The notes below the pieces were generated by a model. It saw only the letters and a list, made by a program, of their open reading frames with translations. It searched no databases and had not been told where the DNA came from. A DNA stretch of 64,000 nucleotides from Afipia sp. OHSU_II-C1 (lineage in GTDB: Bacteria > Pseudomonadota > Alphaproteobacteria > Rhizobiales > Xanthobacteraceae), in NCBI RefSeq assembly GCF_000497575.1, contig NZ_APJI01000019.1, positions 19,354 through 83,353 of the forward strand, read 5' to 3'. Position 1 is the stretch's first letter; every line of letters starts with the position of its first letter. Positions 28,018-36,636 of this stretch are shown here, one piece after another. A program made the position numbers and the translations under genes.

Positions 28018-28716
28018 AATCGCTTCGCCGCGCGCGGACGCCGCTGCACCCCGGATCGCTGCAATGTTCGCCCTGTAGCTGTCCATCGTGCCGCCCTTGA
28101 ATACGGCCGATCCGGCAACCAGTGCGTTGGCGCCAGCGGCCGCAATTTCCGCGGCATTGGCGGCGGTGACGCCGCCGTCGACCTCGATGTCGATCGGTCG
28201 TCCGGCGCACATGGCGCGGACCTGCGAGATTTTCTCCAGCACGGCGGGGATGAACGACTGTCCGCCGAAGCCCGGATTGACCGACATCACCAGCACCAGA
28301 TCGATCATGTCGATGACGTATTCGATCGCGCTCGCAGGCGTTGCCGGATTGAGTGACACGCCGGCCTTCTTACCGAGGGCGCGGACCGCCTGCAGCGAGC
28401 GATGCAGATGCGGGCCCGCCTCGGCGTGCACGGTGATGATGTCGGAGCCGGCCTTGGCGAAGGCTTCGAGATATGGATCGCACGGTGCGATCATCAGATG
28501 CGTGTCGAAGATTTTCTTCGAGTGCGGGCGCATCGCCTTGATGACGTCGGGACCGTAGGAAATGTTCGGCACGAAGTGGCCGTCCATCACGTCGAGGTGG
28601 ATCCAGTCGGCGCCGGCCTGATCGACGGAGCGGACTTCCTCGCCGAGCTTCGAGAAATCAGATGCCAGGATCGATGGCGCGATGATCAGCGGACGGGGTG
28701 CGAAGGGTTGGGACAT
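28015..28716 (-). CDS. rpe: Ribulose-phosphate 3-epimerase
   Basis: A 233-residue TIM-barrel epimerase interconverting ribulose-5-phosphate and xylulose-5-phosphate. Active-site segments are [24 protein letters not shown] and [11 protein letters not shown], with phosphate-binding DGGV near the end. It lies 103 bases upstream of purB. No Calvin-cycle genes are near, so the pentose-phosphate role is sufficient. Confidence 0.96.
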   Translation of the reverse strand: MSQPFAPRPLIIAPSILASDFSKLGEEVRSVDQAGADWIHLDVMDGHFVPNISYGPDVIKAMRPHSKKIFDTHLMIAPCDPYLEAFAKAGSDIITVHAEAGPHLHRSLQAVRALGKKAGVSLNPATPASAIEYVIDMIDLVLVMSVNPGFGGQSFIPAVLEKISQVRAMCAGRPIDIEVDGGVTAANAAEIAAAGANALVAGSAVFKGGTMDSYRANIAAIRGAAASARGEAI

Positions 28717-28986
28717 GGCGGTTTCCGGTGTTGCCCTTGGCGCAGCAGGGATCAGGTGTTTCGCCTAACACGCCACCCGTGTGTGGGCAATGTAACCCAT
28801 GCGGCATGCACAGGAACCACGCGCGGCACGCGGCAAATCCTGCCCGTGGCGGCAGAAATTGCCGCGTCAGATCGTGTCCTCGGGTGCATGAAAGCCCTAG
28901 ATTTGCTGGGTTTCCGCAGCGGCACGGCAATTGCTGGATAACAGGCGGACGATCAGGCCGCGTGCGCGGTCTCGGGGAGTATTGCG
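28717..28986. other. Intergenic region rpe/EF-hand gene
   Basis: These 270 bases separate divergent genes. I see no convincing coding frame or repeat; they presumably contain both promoters. Confidence 0.4.
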
Positions 28987-29727
28987 ATGTTTTTTGCCGC
29001 AGGTGCCGTTGGAGCTGCCGCTGCCGCCGCCGGAACAGCACTGGATCTGCTGTCCTCGCTGACGCCTGCGAAATCGGGCTCGACGACGGGCGTCAAGCAA
29101 ACGAATTCGCTGTTTGATGTGATCGGATCCAACAGCAGCACGCAGACCGCAACATCTGTATCCTCGACTGGTCCGGCTCCGGCGGGAGCGCTCTCGCCAT
29201 CGACATTCAATGCGCTGCTGTCAGCACAGGATTCTTCCGGCAAGGCCAGTCCGTCCGGCGCGCTGAAGGACTTGTTCGCGCAGATCGACACCAACGGCGA
29301 CGGCAAGATCACCAAAGCCGAATTCGAGGACAAGCTCGGTGCGGGCGGCACCAATATCGCAGCCGCTGATAACGTCTTCAGCAAGATGGATGCCGATGGC
29401 GACGGCTCGGTGAACCTCGACGAGATGGCAACGGCGCTGAAGGGCAAGGGCCGCGGTCATCCTCACGCGCATCAGACCGGTGGCGGCGCAGATGCGCTGA
29501 TGCAGGCGCTCCAGAGCGCTTCGAGCACTTCGACTACGAACAGCGACGGTTCGATTACCACCACGCTGACCTACGCTGACGGGTCGAAGATCACCATCAG
29601 CCAGCCCGCGGCTTCGGGCTCGTCGAGCAGCGCGTCGTCGCAATACAATCTGGTCGAGCGGATGGTGCAGCGTCAAGCCGACTCTCTTGCCGCCGCAGCG
29701 AAACAGTCCGTCTCCGTCAAAATCTGA
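28987..29727 (+). CDS. EF-hand calcium-binding protein
   Basis: A 246-residue protein with two canonical EF-hand loops, DTNGDGKITKAE (residues 101-112) and DADGDGSVNLDE (135-146). The N-terminus is a short Ala/Gly-rich hydrophobic stretch that may be a signal or anchor; the rest is Ser/Thr/Gly-rich low complexity. The C-terminal third includes a His-rich segment (HPHAHQTGGG). The second loop's spacing suggests a paired EF domain. Calcium sensing or buffering is likely; the partner is unknown. Confidence 0.85.
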   Translation: MFFAAGAVGAAAAAAGTALDLLSSLTPAKSGSTTGVKQTNSLFDVIGSNSSTQTATSVSSTGPAPAGALSPSTFNALLSAQDSSGKASPSGALKDLFAQIDTNGDGKITKAEFEDKLGAGGTNIAAADNVFSKMDADGDGSVNLDEMATALKGKGRGHPHAHQTGGGADALMQALQSASSTSTTNSDGSITTTLTYADGSKITISQPAASGSSSSASSQYNLVERMVQRQADSLAAAAKQSVSVKI

Positions 29728-29760
29728 CTGTAGCGGATACCGTCTGCATCGGTAGCACTA

Positions 29761-29780
29761 CGCACAAAAGTGCGATTTTC
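29761..29780 (+). terminator. Short terminator after the EF-hand gene
   Basis: CGCAC (29761-29765), loop AAAA, GTGCG (29770-29774), then ATTTTC. A small but well-placed hairpin 34 bases after the stop. Confidence 0.5.
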
Positions 29781-29845
29781 ATCAGTCGCTAACCACACAA
29801 GCCCGGTAATCACACCCACGCGAATTCGTTGCGAGGGTGCATGTT

Positions 29846-31018
29846 GTGCTGAAGAAATGGGTGAGCGCTGCCATCATCGGTGTTGTTGCGTGCAGCGCTC
29901 ATGCCGAGGACGACTTCGTCGCGTCGCTGCGGTTGCGCGGCGGATACGACACCAATCCGCAATTCTCGACCGGCAGTGGAATCGGCGGCAGCGCTTTCAT
30001 CGGAACGGACACTGCGCTTGCCGCCGGCACCAAGGAGAAAGACTACAGTTACGGCGTTGCCGCGGAAGCGAGCACGACGCAGTACGCAAATCCGTTGGCC
30101 GTGCCTGCATTGGCGGGAAAGGTCGTGCTGCGAGGAACGTACGGCGGTGACGATGCCAGCATCGCGGCTACCACGACTATCACCGATACCAACACCTACA
30201 ATCTCCGCTCGTCGGATTTCGTGCAGTCGGTCAAGGGCGAAGCGAAGTTCGGCTCCGTGAAGGTTTTCACGACGGTCGAGGGTGCCCGTTCGAGCCTGAA
30301 CCAGACCAACGCGATCTTTCAGGATTTTCTGCCCAATCCACAGGTCTATTTGCGGGGCACGCTTATCCCCGGCGTCGCCTATGTTGCCGACAGGTTCGAG
30401 GTTGGAGCGTCGGTCAACCTGTCGGTGCGGCGCTATCAAAAGGAACTGGATGATTTCGGCTATCGTCGTGATAACGAGCGCGTGCAGCCGTTTCTGTTCG
30501 CGAAGTATCAGGACAAGGACATCACGGTGTTCGGCTCGCTCTCGCAGTTGTATGCGACCTTCCACGACGTCGATTTTACCAACGTGAATACGACGCTGTT
30601 CGATGCCAGTCTGTCCTGGCGGATTGCGGCGTTTACAATCGATCTCGCTGCCTACCGCCGGGCCGGAGAGACCACATTTCCGATCTCGCCGATCACAATC
30701 GATACAGCCTATACAGCGAAGGGGAGCTGGCTGGTTGAGCCGCAACTGACCCTGACGGCGGCGATCGGCTACGCCACCACCGACTACCTGGATTCGCGCT
30801 TCAGCGCGCAGACGCTGACCTACGGCATCGGCGCGTCGCACGATCTGGGAAATGGCTATACGATCGGCCTCGATCTCACGCGCGCGCAAGGCACATTGAT
30901 CTCGGGTGAGAAAGCCAGCGCGTTCGTTATTTCATCGTCGCTGACGAAGAAGTTTTCACCCTTCGCAAAGGACGGGGCGAAAGATGTGTTGAAGGACAAA
31001 CCTGTCACCAAAAGTTAG
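29846..31018 (+). CDS. Outer-membrane beta-barrel protein
   Basis: A 390-residue protein with a signal peptide ending SAHA-EDD (about residue 20) and the alternating pattern of a beta-barrel throughout. The start LRLRGGYDTNPQF resembles BBP2-type barrel proteins of rhizobia. GTG 29846 is chosen because GAGGG lies 8 bases upstream; GTG 29837 is also in frame. No enzyme motif is seen; porin or structural roles are possible. Confidence 0.75.
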   Translation: MLKKWVSAAIIGVVACSAHAEDDFVASLRLRGGYDTNPQFSTGSGIGGSAFIGTDTALAAGTKEKDYSYGVAAEASTTQYANPLAVPALAGKVVLRGTYGGDDASIAATTTITDTNTYNLRSSDFVQSVKGEAKFGSVKVFTTVEGARSSLNQTNAIFQDFLPNPQVYLRGTLIPGVAYVADRFEVGASVNLSVRRYQKELDDFGYRRDNERVQPFLFAKYQDKDITVFGSLSQLYATFHDVDFTNVNTTLFDASLSWRIAAFTIDLAAYRRAGETTFPISPITIDTAYTAKGSWLVEPQLTLTAAIGYATTDYLDSRFSAQTLTYGIGASHDLGNGYTIGLDLTRAQGTLISGEKASAFVISSSLTKKFSPFAKDGAKDVLKDKPVTKS

Positions 31019-31021
31019 GGT

Positions 31022-31101
31022 GGCAGCCTGATCAAGCAGGGGGGAGTGCGGACCAGGCTGCCGCGCGAATGAGACTTGGGATGTGGGGGAACTCATTCGC
31101 G
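31022..31101. repeat. Two successive inverted repeats between convergent genes
   Basis: The first is GGCAGCCTG (31022-31030) with CAGGCTGCC (31054-31062); the second is CGCGAATGAG (31064-31073) with CTCATTCGCG (31092-31101). Both stems are perfect. They lie between the stop codons of the beta-barrel gene and the glycine-rich gene and lack clear T-runs. Confidence 0.7.
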
Positions 31102-31121
31102 GTCTTGCAGTGGTCTAGACG

Positions 31122-31391
31122 TCAGTGCCCGCAGCCGCAGCCGCCACCGAGCAGTCCGCCAAGAGCGCCGCCTTTGCCGAGCACGGCGCCGAGGACGCCG
31201 CCTTTGCCGGTGGTGACCGCCGCGTTGACGACGAGAGCGCCGCGGCCGTCAAGCAAGCCGAGCACGCCGCCCTTGCCGGTAAGCACGTTCGCTCCCACGT
31301 TCAGACCCTTGCCGCCGCCACCACCTCCTGCGAGGGCGGGGGCACTGATGAACGCGGTCGCGACAACGGCCAGACACAGCATTTTCTTCAT
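31122..31391 (-). CDS. Small exported glycine-rich repeat protein
   Basis: An 89-residue protein with a signal peptide (MKKMLCLAVVATAFISAPALA), then a mature part made almost wholly of Gly, Leu, Val and Ala. Three related units, GKGGVLGLL, GKGGVLGAVL and GKGGALGGLL, precede a C-terminal GGGCGCGH that could bind metal or form a disulfide. GGAG lies at good spacing before ATG 31391. I do not recognise a family. Confidence 0.65.
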   Translation of the reverse strand: MKKMLCLAVVATAFISAPALAGGGGGGKGLNVGANVLTGKGGVLGLLDGRGALVVNAAVTTGKGGVLGAVLGKGGALGGLLGGGCGCGH

Positions 31392-31411
31392 GACGTTTTC
31401 TCCACTGTTAC

Positions 31412-31429
31412 GTGCACGACGTTGTGCAC
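31412..31429. promoter_or_regulatory. Imperfect palindrome upstream of the glycine-rich gene
   Basis: GTGCAC-GACGTT-GTGCAC, an 18-bp dyad with only one non-Watson-Crick pair, ends 21 bases before the start codon on the minus strand. It may be an operator or a leader hairpin. Confidence 0.4.
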
Positions 31430-31572
31430 GCCGCGGACCGTATTGCGGAGAATGCCGACTGCAATCGAAAGGAAAAGATAACCTTAAACGGCAGAGGTTT
31501 TCTGCAATTTGCGACAGCATGATGCGTGACTACTTACGGACAAATACGTAAGCAGCCGCACGGCAAAATCAG

Positions 31573-32577
31573 TCACTGCTTTCCGAACCGCATTTTCCAC
31601 GACGGCAATGCGCCGGCGAAAGGCAGCGCATTCGCCTCATAGACGCCGCGCGCGATGGCGCGTGCGACGACGTTCGCAGCCACGCCGCCGAGTTCGGTCA
31701 GGCCGTATAGCGGATCGATCGTTTTCTCGCAGGTCGCTGCCGCGAACACGATGTCGCCGTCGAGCGGCGCATGGACCGGATATATCGCGCGGGCGAATCC
31801 GGTCTGCGCGATCATTGCAAGCCGCTGAGTCTGCGGCTTCGTCAGGATAGCGTCGGTGACGACAATGGCCAGTGTAGTGTTTTCGATCGCCGTCGCGGCA
31901 GGACCGCCCTTGAGCCGCATCGCGAGCATGTCCGCAGTGAACGCAGACGGCAGGCCATATCCGCCGAATTCGTTGTTCTGCTCGAAAGGCGCAGCCCAGA
32001 ACCACGGTCCATCGCCGACATTGACATTGCCGACGGCATTGACGGACGCGATAGCCGCCACTCGTACGCCGTTGGCCATCACAGCGGAGGCGGAACCAAG
32101 TCCTCCTTTGAAATTGGCGGTGGTCGCGCCGAATCCTGCACCGACGCTGCCGAGCGCGAATGCGCCGTCGGTTGCGGCGGCAGCCGCCGTGTATCCCAGA
32201 TCGCGATAGGGCGGGAAGCGGCCCCATTTCTTGTTGCCGCCGTTCAGCATGTCGAATTGAACGGCTCCCGGAACGATCGGGATCAGGGTGTTGCCGACCG
32301 CGAAGCCTCGTCCTTGCTCGGCCAGCCAAGCCTGCACGCCGCCGCCAGCTTCAAGCCCGAACGCTGAGCCTCCCGAGAGCGCGATGGCATCGATGCGCTC
32401 GACGGTATTGACCGGTTCGAGCAGGGCGCCATCGCGGATGCCCGGGCCGCCGCCACGAACATCGGCGGAAGCGACCGCTGCTCTGTCGAAAATCACGGCG
32501 GTCACTCCGGATGCGACCGCCGCGTCATGGGCATGGCCAACGCGGACGCCGGGGATGTCGGTGAGCAGGTTCTTCAT
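31573..32577 (-). CDS. P1 family peptidase (DmpA/L-aminopeptidase type)
   Basis: A 334-residue Ntn-type peptidase of the DmpA/BapA family, which self-cleaves before a serine nucleophile and then acts as an aminopeptidase or beta-peptidase. The N-terminal half begins TDIPGVRVGHAHD and contains AIALSGGSAFGLEAGGGV; the likely cleavage region is the KGGLGSAS segment. No signal peptide is visible. Length is normal. Confidence 0.88.
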   Translation of the reverse strand: MKNLLTDIPGVRVGHAHDAAVASGVTAVIFDRAAVASADVRGGGPGIRDGALLEPVNTVERIDAIALSGGSAFGLEAGGGVQAWLAEQGRGFAVGNTLIPIVPGAVQFDMLNGGNKKWGRFPPYRDLGYTAAAAATDGAFALGSVGAGFGATTANFKGGLGSASAVMANGVRVAAIASVNAVGNVNVGDGPWFWAAPFEQNNEFGGYGLPSAFTADMLAMRLKGGPAATAIENTTLAIVVTDAILTKPQTQRLAMIAQTGFARAIYPVHAPLDGDIVFAAATCEKTIDPLYGLTELGGVAANVVARAIARGVYEANALPFAGALPSWKMRFGKQ

Positions 32578-32648
32578 ATCGCTTCTCTTTCCCGGTCACG
32601 TTCCGATCACAACAAACGGAACGATGGAGACAGGAGCTTGCATAGCAT

Positions 32649-33407
32649 ATGGGCGACAGTGCAATAAGCGGCATGATCCAGGACGTCTCCATCCCCGCCG
32701 CGCTCGCCGCCGGCGTTATCAGCTTCCTTTCGCCGTGCGTGCTGCCGCTGGTGCCCCCGTATCTGATCTATCTGACGGGCGCGACCATCGAGCATGTCGC
32801 CAACGACGAGGAGCAGAAGGCGTCCAAGCGGGCGGTGATGCTGTCGGCACTGATCTTTGTGCTGGGATTTTCGACCGTGTTCGTGGCGCTCGGCGCCAGC
32901 GCCAGCCTCGTCGGCGGGCTGATCCGCGCGTGGTCGGCGCAACTGTCGATTGTTGCGGGCATCGCGATCATTCTGATGGGGCTGCACTTCCTCGGGCTCA
33001 CACGGATCGGCTTCCTGATGCGCGAGGGGCGCCTCCCGATTCCCAAGCCTGTCGGGCTGTGGGGCGCTTACGTCATGGGCTTAGCGTTTGCGTTCGGCTG
33101 GACGCCATGCATCGGGCCGATCCTCGCGGCAATCCTGTCGGTGGCGGCGTCGGAGACAACGGTCACGAAGGGAGCAGGGCTGCTCGCGGTCTATTCCGCA
33201 GGCCTTGGCATTCCGTTCCTGATCGGGGCATTTATGGTGGAGCAGTTTTCATCAGTGCTCGCGCGGATGAAAAAACATCTCGCCACCGTCGAACGCGTGA
33301 TGGGCGTGCTGATGATTCTGGTGGGAATCGGATTCCTTACCGGCGCAGTCACGGATGTGAGCATCTGGCTGCTGGAAACCTTTCCGGCGTTGCAGAACTT
33401 CGGGTAA
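32649..33407 (+). CDS. Cytochrome c biogenesis protein CcdA family
   Basis: A 252-residue membrane protein with six predicted helices. The two redox cysteines are in FLSPCVLPLVPPYL and GWTPCIGPIL. It moves electrons from cytoplasmic thioredoxin to periplasmic thiol proteins for cytochrome c assembly. No cytochrome c genes adjoin it. It is divergent from the P1 peptidase. Confidence 0.92.
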   Translation: MGDSAISGMIQDVSIPAALAAGVISFLSPCVLPLVPPYLIYLTGATIEHVANDEEQKASKRAVMLSALIFVLGFSTVFVALGASASLVGGLIRAWSAQLSIVAGIAIILMGLHFLGLTRIGFLMREGRLPIPKPVGLWGAYVMGLAFAFGWTPCIGPILAAILSVAASETTVTKGAGLLAVYSAGLGIPFLIGAFMVEQFSSVLARMKKHLATVERVMGVLMILVGIGFLTGAVTDVSIWLLETFPALQNFG

Positions 33408-33413
33408 CGGCCA

Positions 33414-33446
33414 GCAAAGAAAATGGCCGGGCAAGCCCGGCCATCA
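33414..33446 (-). terminator. Terminator downstream of livK
   Basis: A 9-bp stem, ATGGCCGGG (33423-33431) with CCCGGCCAT (33436-33444). On the minus strand it is followed by TTTCTTTG, so it mainly terminates the binding-protein gene ending at 33472; it may also stop ccdA transcripts. Confidence 0.8.
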
Positions 33447-33471
33447 TCATGCTGTTCGTTGAAAGGGATGC

Positions 33472-34587
33472 TTACGATCCCTTGTTCAGTTCGGCGTAGT
33501 TGCCCTTGGCGTCCCACTTGTAGACGACATAGTCGAGCAGCTTGATATCGCCCTTGGCGTCGAACGACAGCTTGCCCAGCACGGTGTCCCACTCGCCGCC
33601 CTTGATGGCCTCGATGACCTTCTTCGGATCGGTGCTCTTGATCTTGTTGACGGCCTGCGACCAGACCTGGAACGAGGCGTAGGTGTAGAGTGTGTAGCCT
33701 TCAGGATCGATGCCCTTCGACTTGAACTTCTCAACAATGGCCTTCGCGGTCGGCTTGTTGCGCGGATCGGGGCCGAAGGTGAACAGCGTGCCTTCTGCAG
33801 CCGCGCCGGTGATCGAGGCGAACTCCTTGTCGTTCATCGCATCGCCGGCCATCAGGATGGTCTTCAGGCCCTGATCGCGCATCTGGCGCAGGATCAGGCC
33901 TGCTTCCTGATGATAGCCGCCGACATAGACCAGATCGATGTTGTCGCGCTTCAGGCGGGAGACGATGGAGTTAAAGTCCTTGTCGCCCTTGTTGTAGGAT
34001 TCAAACAGCTTTTCCTTGAAGCCGGCGGCGTTCAGCGCCTTCTTGGTCTCGTCCGCAAGACCCTTTCCGTAGGTGGTCTTGTCGTTGAGGATGGCGACGT
34101 TCTTGCCGGCGAACGCCTTGACGATGTACTGCGCGGCGACAAGGCCCTGCTGGTCATCGCGGCCGCAGACGCGGAGAACGTTCCACAGCTTGCGCTCGGT
34201 AAACACCGGATTGGTCGAGGCCGGGGTGATCTGCAGCACGTTGCCTTCCGCGTAGGCTTCCGACGCCGGGATCGACGACGACGAGCAGAAGTGACCGGCG
34301 ACGAACTGCACCTTCGAGCTTGCGAGCTTCTCGGCTACCGAGCGCGCCTGCTTCGGATCGCAGGCGTCGTCACCGATTTGCAGGGCGAGCTTCTTGCCGT
34401 TGACGCCGCCCGCGGCGTTCAGGTCGGCGACGGCGAGATCCGCGCCGTTCTTCATCTGGCGGCCGAAGGCTGACTCGCTGCCCGTCATCGGGCCGGCGAC
34501 GGCGACAGAAATGTCTTGCGCAAACGCAGCAGTCGACATGGCAATCGACGCGCCGAGTGCGAGGCCAAGGATGTGGATCGATTTCAT
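33472..34587 (-). CDS. livK: Branched-chain amino-acid ABC transporter binding protein
   Basis: A 371-residue periplasmic binding protein (LIVBP type). Signal peptide ends AAFA-QD (about residue 23), followed by ISVAVAGPMTGSESAFGRQ. A conserved Cys pair is likely at DDACDPKQ and GHFCSSSS. It is the last gene of the liv cluster, 116 bases after the small membrane gene, so it may have extra promoter activity and be made in excess over the transporter. Confidence 0.94.
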   Translation of the reverse strand: MKSIHILGLALGASIAMSTAAFAQDISVAVAGPMTGSESAFGRQMKNGADLAVADLNAAGGVNGKKLALQIGDDACDPKQARSVAEKLASSKVQFVAGHFCSSSSIPASEAYAEGNVLQITPASTNPVFTERKLWNVLRVCGRDDQQGLVAAQYIVKAFAGKNVAILNDKTTYGKGLADETKKALNAAGFKEKLFESYNKGDKDFNSIVSRLKRDNIDLVYVGGYHQEAGLILRQMRDQGLKTILMAGDAMNDKEFASITGAAAEGTLFTFGPDPRNKPTAKAIVEKFKSKGIDPEGYTLYTYASFQVWSQAVNKIKSTDPKKVIEAIKGGEWDTVLGKLSFDAKGDIKLLDYVVYKWDAKGNYAELNKGS

Positions 34588-34703
34588 AGGACAGTCCTCA
34601 TGAAGGTCTCGAAGGAGCGTGGCCAGACGGCCCGCCGGGCGAATAAATCCCGCGCATTGTCGGCTGATTTTACCGCCAAGTCATCGGCAATTTTGGCACC
34701 TGC

Positions 34704-35066
34704 TCAGGAGTTGGATGGCGCATCTTGCCGCAGCCGCCAGCCAAGGGGGCCGCTCGGTTCGTACAGCCAGTAATACTGTTTCACCATCTGCGAAGCCCGG
34801 GTGCGCTGAAATGCCAGGCAAGAGATGGTCATCAGTATTGCGGTTTCGAGCAGATAGGTCGCCGGCTGCCACAGGGTTTCGTTGAACAGCGCGAAATGCA
34901 CGAATCGCACCGCCAGTCCCATCGGAATCATGGCAACGGCCGCAATCCAGATGCTTCGCCACGTCAGCGCAATCGCGCGGCCCGCGAGCAACGCGCATCC
35001 GCCGCCAAGCACCAGGGTGATGAACAGCACCTGAAAAACGGATTCGTTGGCGTAAAACTGCTGCAT
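34704..35066 (-). CDS. Small membrane protein of the liv operon (DUF6867 type)
   Basis: A 120-residue protein with about three membrane helices and a conserved tail (QYYWLYEPSGPLGWRL). Proteins like this sit between livF and livK in many rhizobia; I recognise it as DUF6867-like from that context. Its start overlaps the livF stop by one base. Function is unknown; it may modulate the transporter. Confidence 0.75.
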   Translation of the reverse strand: MQQFYANESVFQVLFITLVLGGGCALLAGRAIALTWRSIWIAAVAMIPMGLAVRFVHFALFNETLWQPATYLLETAILMTISCLAFQRTRASQMVKQYYWLYEPSGPLGWRLRQDAPSNS

Positions 35067-35800
35067 CAGCGTCGCCCGCCTTCAAGGTAAGCTGCCCTGA
35101 TCTCCGGCCGCGCCAGCAGTTCCTCGCCGGTTCCGCTGAGCGTAATCAGGCCGTTGACCATCACGTAGCCGCGGCTCGCCAGTTTCAGTGCATGGTTGGC
35201 GTTCTGCTCGACGATCAGAACGGTCAGGCCGTCCTGCCGGTTGAGGGTGCGGACGGCGTCGAAAATCTGCCGCGCGATAAGCGGTGCGAGGCCCAGGGAC
35301 GGCTCGTCCAGCATCAGGAGCCGTGGACGGCTCATCAGTGCACGGCCAATCGCCAACATCTGTTGCTCGCCGCCGGATAATGTGCCGCCGCGCTGTGCGA
35401 TGCGCTCCTTGAGGCGGGGGAACAGCGTGAAAACGCGTTCGAGATCTTCATTCCGCTCCGCTTCCGTGCTCTCGACAGCGGCGTCCGCGCCCATGCGCAG
35501 GTTTTCCGCGACCGTCATACGCGGGAAGATGCGTCGTCCTTCCGGGGACTGCGCTATGCGCAACCGCGCGACATGATGGGTCGGCTCGTTGGTGATGTCC
35601 CGGCCGTCGAACTCGATCGTGCCGGCGCGCGCGCGTGGCCGCCCGAACACCGACATCATCAGCGTCGACTTGCCGGCGCCGTTGGCGCCAATCAGAGCCA
35701 CGATCTCGCCGGCGTTGATGTCGAGGTCGACGCCCTTCAGGGCTTCGATGTTGCCGTAGGCGGCGACCAGTCCGCGAATGGAGAGGAGGGGCTCGCTCAT
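35066..35800 (-). CDS. livF: Branched-chain amino-acid ABC transporter ATPase LivF
   Basis: A 244-residue ABC ATPase. Walker A is GANGAGKST, the signature is LSGGEQQMLAIGRAL, and Walker B is LLMLDEPSLGL. The LSIRGLVAAYGNIEALKGVDL opening is typical of LivF. It overlaps livG by four bases. Confidence 0.95.
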   Translation of the reverse strand: MSEPLLSIRGLVAAYGNIEALKGVDLDINAGEIVALIGANGAGKSTLMMSVFGRPRARAGTIEFDGRDITNEPTHHVARLRIAQSPEGRRIFPRMTVAENLRMGADAAVESTEAERNEDLERVFTLFPRLKERIAQRGGTLSGGEQQMLAIGRALMSRPRLLMLDEPSLGLAPLIARQIFDAVRTLNRQDGLTVLIVEQNANHALKLASRGYVMVNGLITLSGTGEELLARPEIRAAYLEGGRR

Positions 35801-36636
35801 GTGCCACCCTCCATCACCTCGATGGCGGTCTTTTCGTCAGCGCCGAGATACGCGGCGATGACTTTTGGATCGTCGCGGATTTCTCGCGGCGTGCCTGCGG
35901 CGATCTTGACCCCATGATCGAGCACGAAGATGCAGTCGGAGATTTCCATCACCACCGACATGTCGTGTTCGATCAGCAGGATCGATGTGCCGTGATCGTT
36001 GCGGATTGCGCGGAGCAATTCGCTCAGTTCGTCGCTCTCGCGCGCGTTCAGCCCAGCCGCTGGCTCGTCGAGGCAGAGAAGTGCAGGCTCGGAGCACATG
36101 GCGCGCGCGATCTCGAGCCGCCGCTGGTCGCCATAGGGCAGGTTGCCCGCGGCATCGTCAGCGCGTGCGGTCAAACCAATGCGGTCGAGCCAATAGCGCG
36201 CTCGTTCGATGGCTTCGTCCTCGGCGCGGCGAAAACCCGGCGCGCCGACAAGGCCGAGAAATGTGTAGCCCGACGCCAGCATCAGCGCGTTGTGCTGCGC
36301 CACCATCAGATTTTCCAGTGCGGTCATGCCCGCGAACAGCCGGATGTTCTGAAACGTGCGCGCGACCTTCGCGACCTTGGAGATGCGATAATCGAACAGC
36401 CGCTCCAGCAGGAACTCGCGGCGATCTTCGTGAACGAGACGCATCATGCCGGTGGTCGGCTTGTAGAAGCCGGTGATGCAGTTGAACACGGTGGTCTTGC
36501 CGGCGCCGTTCGGGCCGATCAGTGCGGTGATGTCGCCGCGCTTCGCGGTGAACGACAGATCGTTGACCGCGATGATGCCGCCGAAGCGCATCGACAGATG
36601 ATCGACGTGGAGAATGTCGTCGCCGGTGCCCGCCAT
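35797..36636 (-). CDS. livG: Branched-chain amino-acid ABC transporter ATPase LivG
   Basis: A 279-residue ABC ATPase with Walker A GPNGAGKTT, an NLPYGDQRRLEIARAM signature, Walker B LLCLDEPAAGLN and the LivG insertion. It shares one base with livM and four with livF, indicating tight coupling in the operon. Confidence 0.95.
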   Translation of the reverse strand: MAGTGDDILHVDHLSMRFGGIIAVNDLSFTAKRGDITALIGPNGAGKTTVFNCITGFYKPTTGMMRLVHEDRREFLLERLFDYRISKVAKVARTFQNIRLFAGMTALENLMVAQHNALMLASGYTFLGLVGAPGFRRAEDEAIERARYWLDRIGLTARADDAAGNLPYGDQRRLEIARAMCSEPALLCLDEPAAGLNARESDELSELLRAIRNDHGTSILLIEHDMSVVMEISDCIFVLDHGVKIAAGTPREIRDDPKVIAAYLGADEKTAIEVMEGGT

